From assembly GCA_014804675.1 (NCBI GenBank), contig JAAUZH010000032.1:84487-132185 (forward strand): 47,699 nucleotides of DNA. The letters are read 5' to 3'. Position 1 is the first letter of the stretch. Every line of letters begins with the position of its first letter. Positions 1 to 8,924 of the stretch are shown piece by piece. Under the pieces are notes generated by a model. The model was not told the DNA's origin and ran no database searches. It saw only the letters and a program-made list of their open reading frames with translations. Source of the stretch: Lachnospiraceae bacterium (lineage in GTDB: Bacteria > Bacillota > Clostridia > Lachnospirales > Lachnospiraceae). Made by a program: the position numbers and the translations under genes.

Positions 1-483
1 ATAACCGGATTTGGTATGAAGATACCAGTCCAGCAGATACTTGGTTATCATGGTAATAATAAAAATCAGGATAACGGTGGAAAAATCAGACAGCGCTTTT
101 GGAAATATAGCATTTACCAGTTCATTGTCAAAAATATTGGGCTTATTATAAATAGGCAGATTGGCTTTTCCTACGATTCTTAAATTTACCGTATAGAGAG
201 CCGTCATCATAATAATACCGGATAATAAATCCCGGACCTTCAGCTTTACATGAATGATTCCAGTCAGCATTCCGATCAATGCCCCGGCCAGAAAGCTGAT
301 TGGCAATGTAAGCAGCGGATTGAAATCCCTGCTGATCAAAACTGCCGTAATAGCGGCTCCCATAGGGAAGCTGCCATCTACGGTCAAGTCCGGAAAATCC
401 AGTATTTTATAGGTAATATAAACGCCCAATGCCATTACGGCATAAATCAGACCCTGCTCAAATACACTTAATACTAAAATCAA
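1..483 (-). CDS. ABC transporter permease, TrpY-like (partial)
   Basis: Inner-membrane permease of an importer of the COG4120 type. The window cuts off its C-terminal part; 161 codons remain. The reading frame was translated directly from the complement: it starts at a TTG codon (481-483) preceded by GGAGG, and runs through hydrophobic segments including the family-typical stretch DFPDLTVDGSFPMGAA. It lies 24 bp behind the substrate-binding lipoprotein gene at 508-1650, so both are probably cotranscribed from the T-box leader at 1745-2040. An ATPase gene is expected just outside the window. Because the leader reads a tryptophan codon, tryptophan or a related compound is the likely substrate; that is inference from regulation. 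The non-ATG start is chosen from the Shine-Dalgarno position. Confidence 0.85.
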   Translation of the reverse strand, partial: MILVLSVFEQGLIYAVMALGVYITYKILDFPDLTVDGSFPMGAAITAVLISRDFNPLLTLPISFLAGALIGMLTGIIHVKLKVRDLLSGIIMMTALYTVNLRIVGKANLPIYNKPNIFDNELVNAIFPKALSDFSTVILIFIITMITKYLLDWYLHTKSGY

Positions 484-507
484 AACATTTCCTCCATGTA
501 ACCTAAC

Positions 508-1650
508 TTATTCTACCACAATCGTATCAAATACCTGATAAGCGCTTTTCACAAAATCTTCTGACAAAGCAAGTCCGATTTTATTTGCTGCTTCGGTATT
601 TACATAAAGACTTGCTTCGGTAATGGTTTCAAATTTCATTTCAGATGCTTTTGCTTCTCCCTTTAATACCTTTGCAGCCATATGGCCTGTCTGCTTTCCA
701 AGCTCATAATATTCCAATCCCATAGAAGCTACACAGCCGCTTTTTACCTGTTCGATTTCGGAACCAAATACGGGAATGTTCTTTGCATTTGCTGCTGCTA
801 ATTCTGTCTGTAATGCAGATACTACCGTATTATCCGTTAAATTCGTAATACAATCCACCTTGTCCACTAAATTCGCTGCTGCCAATTCTACATCTGCAAT
901 GGTATTGATACCGGTATCCACGATTTCAAAGCCGTATTCTCCTGCATGTTTTTTGTATTCTGCAATGGTGCTCTCGGAATTTGTCTCGCTTGTTGTATAA
1001 ATAATACCAATGGTCGTTGCTTCCGGCAAAATATCACGGATCATCTGAAGCTGTTCTGTAACTGCCAGATAGTCTGAAGTACCTGTAATATTTCCTACCG
1101 GTGTTCCGTCTTCCTCTGCAAGGCCTGCCGCTACCGGATCGGATACTGCTGTATAAATAACCGGAATTTCTGTATTTAATGTGGAGTTATATGCACTCAT
1201 GGCAGAGGGCGTTGCAATGCCGCAGATTAAATCCACATTCTGGGATACATAGTTATCCGCAATGGTGCTGGTGGTTCCCGTGTCTGCCTGGGCATTGTCA
1301 AATAAAACGGTCAGATTTTCACCTTCTACAAAGCCTTCCTCTGCAAGACCTGCAAGAAATCCTTCTTTACAGTTCTCCAGAGAACCATGCTCTGCAAACT
1401 GGGAAATGCCGATTGTATAACTGCCTTCTGCCAACTGCACATCTGTATTTTCTGTTGAATTGTCTGTATCTTCCTCATTCCCGGATATGCCTGCTTCTGC
1501 TTCTGTTTCTCCTTCGGCTCCTGCCATTTCTTCCTCCTGTGATTCTGTCAATTCCTGCGAATTGACAGTTTCCTCTGTTGTGCTGGAACATGCCATTAGA
1601 TTAGCTGCTACCACCATAGACAATAACAATGCGATTACTTTCTTTTTCAT
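508..1650 (-). CDS. ABC transporter substrate-binding lipoprotein, TrpX-like
   Basis: Extracytoplasmic solute-binding protein of the ABC_sub_bind family (COG2984), 380 aa. A lipoprotein signal peptide is visible: basic start, hydrophobic core, and lipobox LMAC with Cys21. An acidic, Glu/Thr-rich linker (about residues 25-75) precedes the two-lobed binding domain, which begins near YTIGISQFAEHGSLENC and contains typical segments such as LICGIATPSAM and PVIYTAVSDPV. The start follows a strong AGGAGAGG-type ribosome site. It is the first gene after a T-box riboswitch with a UGG specifier and is followed by the permease gene at 1-483, which matches the TrpXYZ tryptophan transporter arrangement known from Firmicutes. 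The family assignment is firm; the tryptophan specificity is inferred from the T-box. Confidence 0.92.
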   Translation of the reverse strand: MKKKVIALLLSMVVAANLMACSSTTEETVNSQELTESQEEEMAGAEGETEAEAGISGNEEDTDNSTENTDVQLAEGSYTIGISQFAEHGSLENCKEGFLAGLAEEGFVEGENLTVLFDNAQADTGTTSTIADNYVSQNVDLICGIATPSAMSAYNSTLNTEIPVIYTAVSDPVAAGLAEEDGTPVGNITGTSDYLAVTEQLQMIRDILPEATTIGIIYTTSETNSESTIAEYKKHAGEYGFEIVDTGINTIADVELAAANLVDKVDCITNLTDNTVVSALQTELAAANAKNIPVFGSEIEQVKSGCVASMGLEYYELGKQTGHMAAKVLKGEAKASEMKFETITEASLYVNTEAANKIGLALSEDFVKSAYQVFDTIVVE

Positions 1651-1744
1651 AATTTTCCTCTCCTTTTCTACTCCCCATTTCCTATTGGGGCTTTCCTTAG
1701 TTCATTCCTTTCAAGAATTGTGTTCCCATGGACTTTTGGCATAT

Positions 1745-1778
1745 AAAAACCGCCTCAAGCAAATGCTTGAGACGGTAA
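1745..1778 (-). terminator. T-box intrinsic terminator
   Basis: On the minus strand a 12-bp stem (ACCGTCTCAAGC / GCTTGAGGCGGT, one G-T pair) with a short loop is followed by TTTTT. It sits directly behind the conserved T-box sequence and about 95 bp before the lipoprotein gene. It is the terminator half of the antitermination switch. Confidence 0.9.
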
Positions 1779-2040
1779 TAAACTTATGATTTATTATCGC
1801 GGTACCACTCAAATTGACGTAATGTCCACTCACATCATGTACTAGCATACATGTCACCTGGATAACGGGCGTGCCTCCCGCCGGCGCCTACTACTCATCT
1901 GCTTCAGACCGGCCTCAAAAGTCCATTCATCAAAAATCCGTTTACCGCAATTCCACCGCCTGCGGCTCTCTTTGAAACTTCCTAATGACTACTTCTCTTT
2001 CTCAAAGGTTTGTTTGATATGTTACTTTCTTTTTGTAACT
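1745..2040 (-). promoter_or_regulatory. T-box riboswitch, tryptophan specifier (UGG)
   Basis: A 5' leader of about 295 nt upstream of the TrpX-like gene. It shows the T-box landmarks in order on the minus strand: an AGTA segment for the 5' side of the specifier loop, a GGTGGAA-type stem I loop region, the 3' specifier side GAA-TGG-AC, the antiterminator bulge sequence GAGTGGTACCGCG, and the intrinsic terminator at 1745-1778. Uncharged tRNA pairing to the TGG specifier and, through its CCA end, to the TGGTACC bulge would favour antitermination. The specifier therefore predicts induction when tRNA-Trp is uncharged. T-box identity is seen directly; the amino-acid call depends on my alignment of the specifier loop. 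Confidence 0.88.
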
Positions 2041-2046
2041 GTGCTT

Positions 2047-2075
2047 ACTTTAACGCATAATTGAGGATTTGTCAA
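2047..2075 (-). promoter_or_regulatory. sigma-A promoter of the T-box operon
   Basis: Minus strand TTGACA (2070-2075), 17-bp spacer, TAAAGT (2047-2052). Transcription would begin near 2040, just ahead of T-box stem I. It lies 43 bp from the hairpin element at 2119-2266. Confidence 0.8.
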
Positions 2076-2118
2076 TAGGGGGATTTTTTTTAGTGGGATA
2101 GGATTTGGATGTTAGGAC

Positions 2119-2266
2119 GTAGGAGCTTGCATGTCATATAGTAGTCTTAGAGGCACGCTTTCGCTCTGCAAAGACGCAGCGGTACTAACGCACCAAAGTA
2201 CGGTGCGTAAGGACCGGCGCCTTTGCCAAGGCCTCTAAGACTACTATATGACATGCAAGCTCCTAC
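2119..2266 (+). repeat. long-arm hairpin element, copy A
   Basis: Perfect inverted repeat of 36 bp (2119-2154 and 2231-2266) enclosing a 76-nt core (2155-2230). The core starts ACGCTTTCGCTCTGC and contains an outer stem (GCAAAGACGC with GCGCCTTTGC, one mismatch), a 4-bp CGGT/ACCG stem, and an inner 7-bp stem ACGCACC/GGTGCGT around AAAGTAC. The same core recurs at 13518, 14883 and 35734. The element lies 48 bp past the stop of the gene at 2315-2902 and upstream of the T-box promoter. No open reading frame spans it convincingly, and no U-tract follows the arms. Core orientation is plus. Confidence 0.93.
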
Positions 2267-2314
2267 TGGGTATCGAAATGCTCTATGATACTGAAAAAGA
2301 TAAGTATTTTCTTT

Positions 2315-2902
2315 TTAGTCGGTCTGGGAAGCTGCTTTCATTGTTTCTGCAACATCTACGATTTCGGGAGCGCCGGATACGGCTTCTGCATTTTCTGCAA
2401 CCTCCTGAGGGTCATCGTATTCTTTTTCTTCTTCCTCTCCCCAAAGGGAATCGTATTTTTCTTTCTTTTGCTGTTGTGCGATTGCTCCTATATTTTTTGC
2501 AGTCTGGTACATTTCAAAGCTGAATTCCATCAGTTTCTGTTCATCTGAGGCTGGCACGATTGCGCCTTTCATAATGCGGCGTGCTACTTCCATAATTTTT
2601 CCCATGTCAATGGCATACTCTTTAGCTGCATCTGACTGTTGTTCTGCTACGGTTGCATTCCAGTATGCACAGTATTGATCTGCCAACTGGTCCAAATAAT
2701 CATAATACTCCTGTTGTTTTTCATCTAAAGCAGTTAAAGTCAGTTCCAGTGTGGCAGCTTCCGATTCATACTGTTCCTTTTTGTCTGTGGAAACCTGCAT
2801 ACGGTTCTGTATATTCTTTAGCTGTTTTGATATGGAAGCTTTCTGTGCCTGATATTCCTTTACCTGCTCCCTATAGAGTTGTTGAGCTTCTCCGATTTTC
2901 AT
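2315..2902 (-). CDS. hypothetical coiled-coil protein
   Basis: Soluble protein of 195 aa that I do not recognise as a named family. The first half (about residues 5-95) is rich in Gln, Lys and Glu with heptad-like spacing, consistent with a long coiled coil; the middle part is helical, and the C-terminal 45 residues are strongly acidic (GEEEEKEYDD). There is no signal peptide or membrane segment. The ATG follows AAGGATGTG at good spacing. It stands between a broken helicase gene and the hairpin element at 2119-2266, all on the same strand, and no functional partner is evident. Confidence 0.75.
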   Translation of the reverse strand: MKIGEAQQLYREQVKEYQAQKASISKQLKNIQNRMQVSTDKKEQYESEAATLELTLTALDEKQQEYYDYLDQLADQYCAYWNATVAEQQSDAAKEYAIDMGKIMEVARRIMKGAIVPASDEQKLMEFSFEMYQTAKNIGAIAQQQKKEKYDSLWGEEEEKEYDDPQEVAENAEAVSGAPEIVDVAETMKAASQTD

Positions 2903-3023
2903 ATGATCACATCCTTGTATAGTATTTAATGCATCCTTTCATTTGTATTTATATCGTCCTATTTGATAAAAAAATCAATATGCTTTTTCCAAAATGTGGA
3001 CAACAAAAGAGAAATATTTTCTA

Positions 3024-4933
3024 TTAACTTTTTCTTTCTATTTTTCTTGTATATCTGCAGCCTTTTTCATAATTGCTGCATCCAAAAAAATGACCATATG
3101 GTCCTTTTCGTATTTGTAAAAAGCCACCACATTTTGGACATAAAGGGCTGATATTTTTCATTTCATCCTGATATTTGCCAATTAATTCCTCGGCAAATAT
3201 AGAAATATTATGTTCTGCTATAACTAGAAAAACTTGTTTTCTTGCTCTGGTTAATGCTACATAAAACAGTCTCCGCTCTTCCGCATAATTATAATTATCC
3301 GCCTTTTCCAATAACAATTCTATCAGAGGAGGATTTTTTATTTTGCTGGGAAATCCCATTCCTGTATCCTTATTGTTCAAGATAAAAACATAATCCGCCT
3401 GTAACCCTTTTGATTTATGTACCGTATAAAATTCCATATTTAAATCTTCTCTGTCTGCCATTCTGACAGCAATTGCCTTCTTGCTATTGTTATACTCTAT
3501 GCTTAAGCGAGTATTTTCCTTAAGAATATCCACATCAAATTTGTATCTTCCAATAAAATAAACAGAACTATTCTTTGGCAATTCCATAATTTTACTCAGC
3601 ATAAAATCAACTGCATTTTTTTCTCTTTCTCCCTCAATTTTACCAAGCACATATTTTTCCTTATCATTTCCGGATTTGATTTTCTTTTCTAATTGATTTA
3701 GATTTTTCATAATGAAATCGCTTGAAATGTCAACCAATCTTTGTGAAAAGCGATATGTAGTCTCAATATAACTGACTTCTGTATCTCCCCAATATTTTGA
3801 AAAGTCAAGAATATAGCCAATGTCACTTCCACTAAAACGATAAATGCTCTGCCAGTCATCGCCTACGCAAAACAAAGTGTAGTCTTTATCCTTGCGCAAA
3901 GCCTTTAGCAATTTATATTCCCCACCGGATAAATCCTGATATTCATCCACAATTATGTATTTATAATTATGATGATATTTTCCTTCACGACTATAGCTTG
4001 TTGCCAAATTCAGCATGTCAGGAAAATCTATCTGTTTTTGAGTACGTAAATAGTTTTCATATTGCTTCATGATTGGCATAATCAGTGTTATCAGAGGAAG
4101 TTGTCTTCTATTTTGCTTTTTACACATTCTTAATAAATCTTCAGGCTGCATCTGCTTTCCCTTTGCCAAAAGGATGACTGTTTGCATAATGCGGGCAAGT
4201 TCTTCTAAGCTCTGATTTTTTTCTTTCACTTTCTTAGATTTCTTAGATTTTTCAGCCTTTTCAAAATTTTCAGATTTCTCAGATAAATATTTAAATACCT
4301 CTTCCATAGTCCTTGGAGTAAACGAAACATTTAGCTTAATCAAATCCTGTTTTAACCTATCCAGCAATCTCCCTTCAAAATGCTCATAAGCATAGCACTC
4401 AATTAAAGTTGTATTGTTTTTCCTATGAAGTTCACTTTCCCTATAATTGTAGTAGTCTTTCCAGTACCTGCACCAGCAATAACAAGCTGATTTCTTGGAT
4501 TTTTCACAATACACTCCATCTGTTTGTTATCCAATGGCCTGCCTTCTACATTCCCTACTACCTTTCGCGCATCTGCTATTGCCCTTTTCATGTAATTTCT
4601 GTTATGTTCTTTTATCAATTCGGAAAATACTTTTACTCTTTCATCATATTCTTCCTGCTTCTCCTCATACTGATTTTGAATGCTTGCAAGCCCATAGATT
4701 ATTTTTTTGAATCCGGTAACAGGATTTGACATGCGCCTTTTGACATCTTTGGATAATTGGTCCAATTGGACTTTCCTTTTGGAATAGTCAAATTCATATA
4801 AATATTCATCTTGATTTAAAAACTGCTCCGTTTCTACCATTGCAATATCCAATGCAACAATGCATTCCTTAATAACCGCTTTTTGACTTTCTTTCTTTTG
4901 TATAAATTGAAAAATTACTTTTTTTAAAAACAT
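3024..4933 (-). pseudogene. UvrD/Rep-like (helicase IV-type) DNA helicase, internally deleted
   Basis: Two overlapping frames belong to one superfamily 1 helicase. The upstream frame (4403-4933) holds an N-terminal helical region and Walker A, AGAGTGKTTT, then runs out of frame six codons after IIGKVNF. The downstream frame (3024 to about 4448) resumes at ELHRKNNTTLIE and carries motif II VDEYQD, motif III GDDWQSIYRFSG, motif IV TYRFS, motif V VHKSKGLQAD, motif VI FYVALTRAR and a C-terminal four-cysteine topoisomerase-type zinc finger (CPKCGG to CSNYEKGC). The region that normally follows Walker A (motif Ia, an SFTN-type segment, and the accessory insert) is absent. The join near 4436-4450 is therefore a deletion with frameshift, not just a base error. 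Both halves are probably inactive. Confidence 0.85.
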
Positions 4934-5271
4934 TTATTTAAAATTCATCCTTTCGCATTTTACACATTTCCTGCTTCTAAATTATCACAGCCTTTTTGCC
5001 CTTTTTCATGATGCTGTTCTATTAACTGTATATCATCTTTAATGCATGAAGTATCTTGAATATATTACTATCTCTTTTCATGATATTTCAAATGCTACTA
5101 AATATCATTATATCATTTTAATCATTATGTGCTAAGTAGTTTTACTATGATAACCCATTTTTTGATGACTATCAATCAGACTGTGATACTCTGTTAGCAT
5201 ACACTGCTGCGGTCATTTTCGTTCTCCTTACATACCCGGCCATATTTCATAATCTTTTTATAAATATTTTT
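4934..5271. other. AT-rich intergenic region without a recognised gene
   Basis: About 340 bases between the divergent helicase pseudogene and the small gene at 5359. I see no convincing reading frame, tRNA or structured RNA. It must contain the helicase promoter on the minus strand, which I cannot place reliably. Confidence 0.5.
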
Positions 5272-5301
5272 TTGCATGATTCCCCACTTATGGATTATAA
5301 T
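5272..5301 (+). promoter_or_regulatory. candidate sigma-A promoter for the gene at 5359
   Basis: TTGCAT (5272-5277), 18-bp spacer, perfect TATAAT (5296-5301). The start of transcription would fall near 5308, about 50 nt before the ATG. Confidence 0.6.
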
Positions 5302-5358
5302 GGTATATATGTACTTATCAAAAACATATTTTATAATTTATTATCAGGAGGAAGCAAT

Positions 5359-5733
5359 ATGGCATTTCGTGAAAAATTAGAAGAATTTGCAAAAACAGCA
5401 TGTGACAAAACCGGAGAGGCGGTAGAATACACCAGATTAAATGCAAAAATCTTTTCGGAGAAAAATGCAATCAAGGACGATTATAAGAAGCTGGGAGAAT
5501 ATATGTATCAGGCATACAAGGATGGTGCTGCCATAGATGAGCGTGCTTTGGATTTCTGCCATTCTATCGATACCCACAACAGGATCATAGAAAGCACCCA
5601 GGAAGAATTGAACCGCTCCAAAACACCACAGGAAAAAACGGCAGCGGATGACTCTGCCGCAAATACTGTGATTGTATCTCAGGTAATCAATACCTCTGAA
5701 GACGAAGTGGAAATGACCGCAGAAGATGCCTGA
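5359..5733 (+). CDS. small helical protein of unknown function
   Basis: 124 aa. I chose ATG 5359 because AGGAGGAAGCAAT precedes it and a promoter lies 58 bp upstream; an in-frame start at 5272 would overlap the promoter itself. The first 80 residues are amphipathic helices (LEEFAKTACDKTGEAVEYTR, then a Lys/Asp-rich YKKLGEYMYQAYKDG). These resemble the N-terminal part of a common Clostridia family of small cytosolic proteins that often end in a zinc ribbon; no cysteine ribbon is present here. The C-terminal 45 residues are acidic and probably disordered. It is one of the few plus-strand genes in the core region and faces the AAA gene at 5802 across a shared terminator. Confidence 0.8.
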   Translation: MAFREKLEEFAKTACDKTGEAVEYTRLNAKIFSEKNAIKDDYKKLGEYMYQAYKDGAAIDERALDFCHSIDTHNRIIESTQEELNRSKTPQEKTAADDSAANTVIVSQVINTSEDEVEMTAEDA

Positions 5734-5762
5734 CTGCCACTTATCACAGAAAGCATTTTTTT

Positions 5763-5790
5763 CTCCCCGATTTGAAATCGGGGAGTTTTC
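5763..5790. terminator. bidirectional terminator
   Basis: Stem CTCCCCGATTT / AAATCGGGGAG (5763-5785) with A/T-rich tracts on both sides, between the convergent genes ending at 5733 and 5802. Confidence 0.85.
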
Positions 5791-5801
5791 TTATGCTGTC
5801 A

Positions 5802-7265
5802 TCATGCCTCTTCCACCTCAATAAAATCTGCCGATTCAATGGTAAGCAGGTCCTCCTTAGAGGGATTTGCCATGCCGATTAATCTGGTTGCCTGATTGGA
5901 AATAGCCCGTTCCAGCATATTCCGTACATCTCTTGCATTGGCAAAATTTTCCGGATGCATTTCCGTTCGTTTTAACAGAAAGCTTTCCGCATACATCCTG
6001 GCCCCTTCTGACAAAAGGTAATCCTGCTTTTTACACATTTTTTCCAGAATAGCCAATTGTTCTTCTGCTGTATAATCCTCAAAATAGACAAATTTGTTAA
6101 AGCGGGATTTCAGCCCGGGATTGGACTCTAAAAAAGCAGCCATCAGCTCCGGATATCCTGCAACGATTACGATCAGATTGTCCCGGTTATCCTCCATTGC
6201 CTTTAGAAGGGTATCCACTGCCTCCTGTCCATAATCGCCCTCTCCTTTGTTCACCGTTAACGTATAGGCTTCATCAATAAATAAAATGCCGCCCATAGCT
6301 TCCTTGACCACTTCCTGCACCCGCTCTGCAGTCTGCCCTAAATAGCCCTTTACCAGACCGGAACGATCTACCTCTACCAAATGTCCTTTTTCCAGCACTC
6401 CCAAATCTTTATAAATACCAGCCAGGATTCTTGCCACCGTTGTTTTTCCGGTGCCCGGATTCCCGGAAAATACCATATGTTTTGCGGTAGCAGTATTTTT
6501 CAGTCCCCTTGCTTCCCTTATTCTTTGAATGCGCAGCAGGTTGATTAAGCTATTCACTTCTTTTTTCACTGCCCGGAGCCCCACCATGTTATTGAACTCT
6601 TCCAGCTTTTCTTCCAAAGTGGTTTCTTCTTCTTCCTCTTTGCTCCCTTTTTTCTCCTGCTCTTTTCCAGCTGTTCCAGAAAAAACTGGTTGTCCGTCCG
6701 CCCCTATATCAATTGCTTCCAGATCAATCTGAAATTCCTTATCCAGCCCCTGCCAGAATACGCCAAACTCCTTTAAATGCTCCTCCAGCTTCTGGATATA
6801 TGCCGTATAAGCACGACATGTCTCATGGGTCGGATTGCTTTTTACCCCTGCCAAAAAACAGCTTCCAAATACTTTATACATATCAAACAAAATCTGGGCT
6901 TTCTGTCTATAAAAGGGCGGCTCAGCTTTCTTTTCCCCTGCATCCGATAATACCGCATAATGCAGGATGCTCGGAATGTTGTTTACATAATCCAAAGGAA
7001 TGTGCTCCCGGAACTTTAATGTGCAAAGGTCCCTTTCATTTGGAAAAACAGCCAGCTTATCACCGATTGTCTTGATTTCCTCCTGAGATATCATGCCATC
7101 CGCATCTGCCAGATAAACAGCAAATTTTAAGAGTTCATAATGAAACCCTGACTTGATTGCAGTAGGTTTTCTTTCCAGCGGTCCCATTCCAAAACGGGTT
7201 TTTTCCAGCCACTCACACACATTATCACATAAGTTCATCAGTTGCCGAAAATCATTAATTCTCAT
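5802..7265 (-). CDS. AAA+ ATPase of the CbbX/SpoVK type with N-terminal TerB-like region
   Basis: 487 aa. The C-terminal half is a CbbX/SpoVK-type AAA module: Walker A GNPGTGKTT (about 268-276), Walker B ILFIDEAYTL (about 327-336), and an arginine-rich sensor region near SRFNKFVYFEDYT. The N-terminal part contains a segment DADGMISQEEIKTIGDKL that resembles the TerB/tellurite-resistance helical fold, followed by an acidic linker (EEEEETTLEEKLEEF). Members of this AAA family remodel protein complexes; SpoVK acts in spore maturation, but many paralogues have other roles. No sporulation gene is adjacent, so the precise role is open. The gene appears monocistronic, and its ATG follows GAGGGACGAT. 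Confidence 0.85.
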   Translation of the reverse strand: MRINDFRQLMNLCDNVCEWLEKTRFGMGPLERKPTAIKSGFHYELLKFAVYLADADGMISQEEIKTIGDKLAVFPNERDLCTLKFREHIPLDYVNNIPSILHYAVLSDAGEKKAEPPFYRQKAQILFDMYKVFGSCFLAGVKSNPTHETCRAYTAYIQKLEEHLKEFGVFWQGLDKEFQIDLEAIDIGADGQPVFSGTAGKEQEKKGSKEEEEETTLEEKLEEFNNMVGLRAVKKEVNSLINLLRIQRIREARGLKNTATAKHMVFSGNPGTGKTTVARILAGIYKDLGVLEKGHLVEVDRSGLVKGYLGQTAERVQEVVKEAMGGILFIDEAYTLTVNKGEGDYGQEAVDTLLKAMEDNRDNLIVIVAGYPELMAAFLESNPGLKSRFNKFVYFEDYTAEEQLAILEKMCKKQDYLLSEGARMYAESFLLKRTEMHPENFANARDVRNMLERAISNQATRLIGMANPSKEDLLTIESADFIEVEEA

Positions 7266-7405
7266 ATCGTCCCCTCAATTCTCAATTGGTTTTTTCTCCA
7301 GTTTTAGTCTATTCTTCCATTCTCTTTCGTATTATTACCTAAATTTTCCTGTTTTATACAACCTCAACTGCAATTTTTCAAATTACAGGACCTTCTGAAA
7401 CGCTT

Positions 7406-8221
7406 TCACGACTTCTTTGCGCCCATAAGGGAAAATCCAAGGAAAAATACCATATCCACCACAACAATACTTGCACCGGTAGGGGTTGCAAGTATATAAG
7501 ACAAGGCTAATCCCAAAGTAAAACTAACAGCAGCCAATATCAGGGAGCAGATTATCACACTTTTAAAATCCTTACATATCCGCATTGCTGTAAGAGCCGG
7601 AAAGATGATCAGGCTTGAAATCAAAAGCGTTCCCATCATACGCATCCCCAGCACAATTGTAATGGCAATCAAAAAAGCCAGCACCGTTCTATACAGCTCC
7701 ACCTTCACTCCCGTCGCTCTGGCAAATGTCTCATCAAAGGTAACTGCAAAGATTTTATGGTAAAAAAGCCCATACAACAAAAGCACCGCCACAGTCAGCA
7801 ACACGCTAAGGCGCACATCCTCCTGACTCATAGCCAGAATGCTGCCAAACATATAATTGTTCAAATCCGCATTCATTCCCTTTGTCATAGATACGATCAT
7901 CACCCCAAGTGCAAGGGCCCCTGTAGAAAACAAGGCAATAGCCGCATCTCCTTTCAGCTTTCCATTTTCACTGATTCGAAGCAGGATCAAAGCTGCCACG
8001 AATACCACCGGAACTGCCAGATATAAAGGTGCAAGCTGAAAAGCTGCCGCTATCGCCAGCGCCCCAAATCCCACGTGGGAAAGCCCGTCCCCAATCATGG
8101 AATACCGCTTCAGCACAAGGGTCACTCCCAGCACTGCCGCACATAAGGACACTAGTATGCCTACAATCAATGCCCTGACCATAAAAGGATAAGAAAACAT
8201 CTGCATCAAATCATTCCACAT
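7406..8221 (-). CDS. znuB: zinc/manganese ABC transporter permease (ZnuB family)
   Basis: Integral membrane permease of the ABC-3 family, 271 aa, almost entirely hydrophobic with eight or nine membrane segments, including the characteristic MIGDGLSHVGFGALAIA near residue 45 and MGTLLISSLIIFPALTA near residue 200. I prefer ATG 8221 (MWNDLMQMF) because AGGAGG lies 8 nt before it; ATG 8227 would be only 2 nt from that site. It overlaps the end of the ATPase gene, so translation is probably coupled. It is the last gene of the zinc operon 7406-12146. Metal specificity is taken from the neighbouring His-rich binding protein and CobW-type proteins. Confidence 0.92.
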   Translation of the reverse strand: MWNDLMQMFSYPFMVRALIVGILVSLCAAVLGVTLVLKRYSMIGDGLSHVGFGALAIAAAFQLAPLYLAVPVVFVAALILLRISENGKLKGDAAIALFSTGALALGVMIVSMTKGMNADLNNYMFGSILAMSQEDVRLSVLLTVAVLLLYGLFYHKIFAVTFDETFARATGVKVELYRTVLAFLIAITIVLGMRMMGTLLISSLIIFPALTAMRICKDFKSVIICSLILAAVSFTLGLALSYILATPTGASIVVVDMVFFLGFSLMGAKKS

Positions 8222-8924
8222 CTTCATATCCTCCTAAAAAATCCTTTCCCATATTGCTGCTTAAATACTGTTTGGTAGTGCCAAAAAAATAATCCGTCTG
8301 GGTCAGATGCAGAATATGATCCGCCTGCCTGACCGCTTCCTTAATGTCATGAGAAATCATAATGATAGTGATTCCGTGCTTTTTGTTTAAATGCCCCACC
8401 ATTTCATAAAAATCTAAAATAGCTACCGGGTCTAATCCGGTAGTAGGCTCATCTAAAAGAAGCAGCTTACTGGTAGCACATAGGGCTCTTGCCAAAAGAA
8501 CCCTCTGCTTATAACCGCCGGACAAATCCCGGAAGCATTCCTTCCTTTTCTCCCAGATGCCCAAAAGCTTCATAGTATCTCCTGCTTTCTTCTTATCTTC
8601 CCCGGAATAAAAAGGGGAAAATCCCCTGCTGTTTAAACAGCCGGAAAGCACCACCTCCATAACAGAGGCCGGGAAATCCCTCTGGGCTGCAGTCTGCTGG
8701 GGCAAATACCCAATCTGCTCTGCCCTTAAGCCTTCTCCCGTCTGGATTTCTCCCTTTTCCTGCTTTTTCAGTCCCAAAAGACCTTTCATCAAAGTAGTCT
8801 TTCCTGTACCGTTTTCACCTACGATACAAAGATAGTCACCACTTTTCACTTCAAAGGATAGGTTATCTATTACTAACTGATTTTCATATGCAAATGAAAG
8901 ATTTTTACAGGTTAATAATGCCAT
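8211..8924 (-). CDS. znuC: zinc ABC transporter ATP-binding protein
   Basis: Cytoplasmic ATPase that powers the ZnuB permease, 237 aa. Walker A is GENGTGKTTLMKG (about 38-46), the signature is LSGGYKQRVLLARAL, and Walker B is LLLLDEPTTGLD; the H-loop is IIMISHD. The ATG overlaps the stop of the upstream binding-protein gene (TAATG), and the 3' end overlaps the permease gene, which indicates tight translational coupling. Length is normal for the family. Confidence 0.94.
   Translation of the reverse strand: MALLTCKNLSFAYENQLVIDNLSFEVKSGDYLCIVGENGTGKTTLMKGLLGLKKQEKGEIQTGEGLRAEQIGYLPQQTAAQRDFPASVMEVVLSGCLNSRGFSPFYSGEDKKKAGDTMKLLGIWEKRKECFRDLSGGYKQRVLLARALCATSKLLLLDEPTTGLDPVAILDFYEMVGHLNKKHGITIIMISHDIKEAVRQADHILHLTQTDYFFGTTKQYLSSNMGKDFLGGYEDVE

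Noticed and set aside
2119..2266. Hairpin elements as simple rho-independent terminators
   Set aside because: Arms of 31-66 bp are far longer than intrinsic terminators, none is followed by a T-run, and a conserved 75-nt core fills the loop. Copy D follows a separate proper terminator.
2119..2266. Hairpin elements as classical MITEs
   Set aside because: The outer ends differ between copies and no target-site duplication is visible at the borders, so terminal inverted repeats of a common transposase are not evident.
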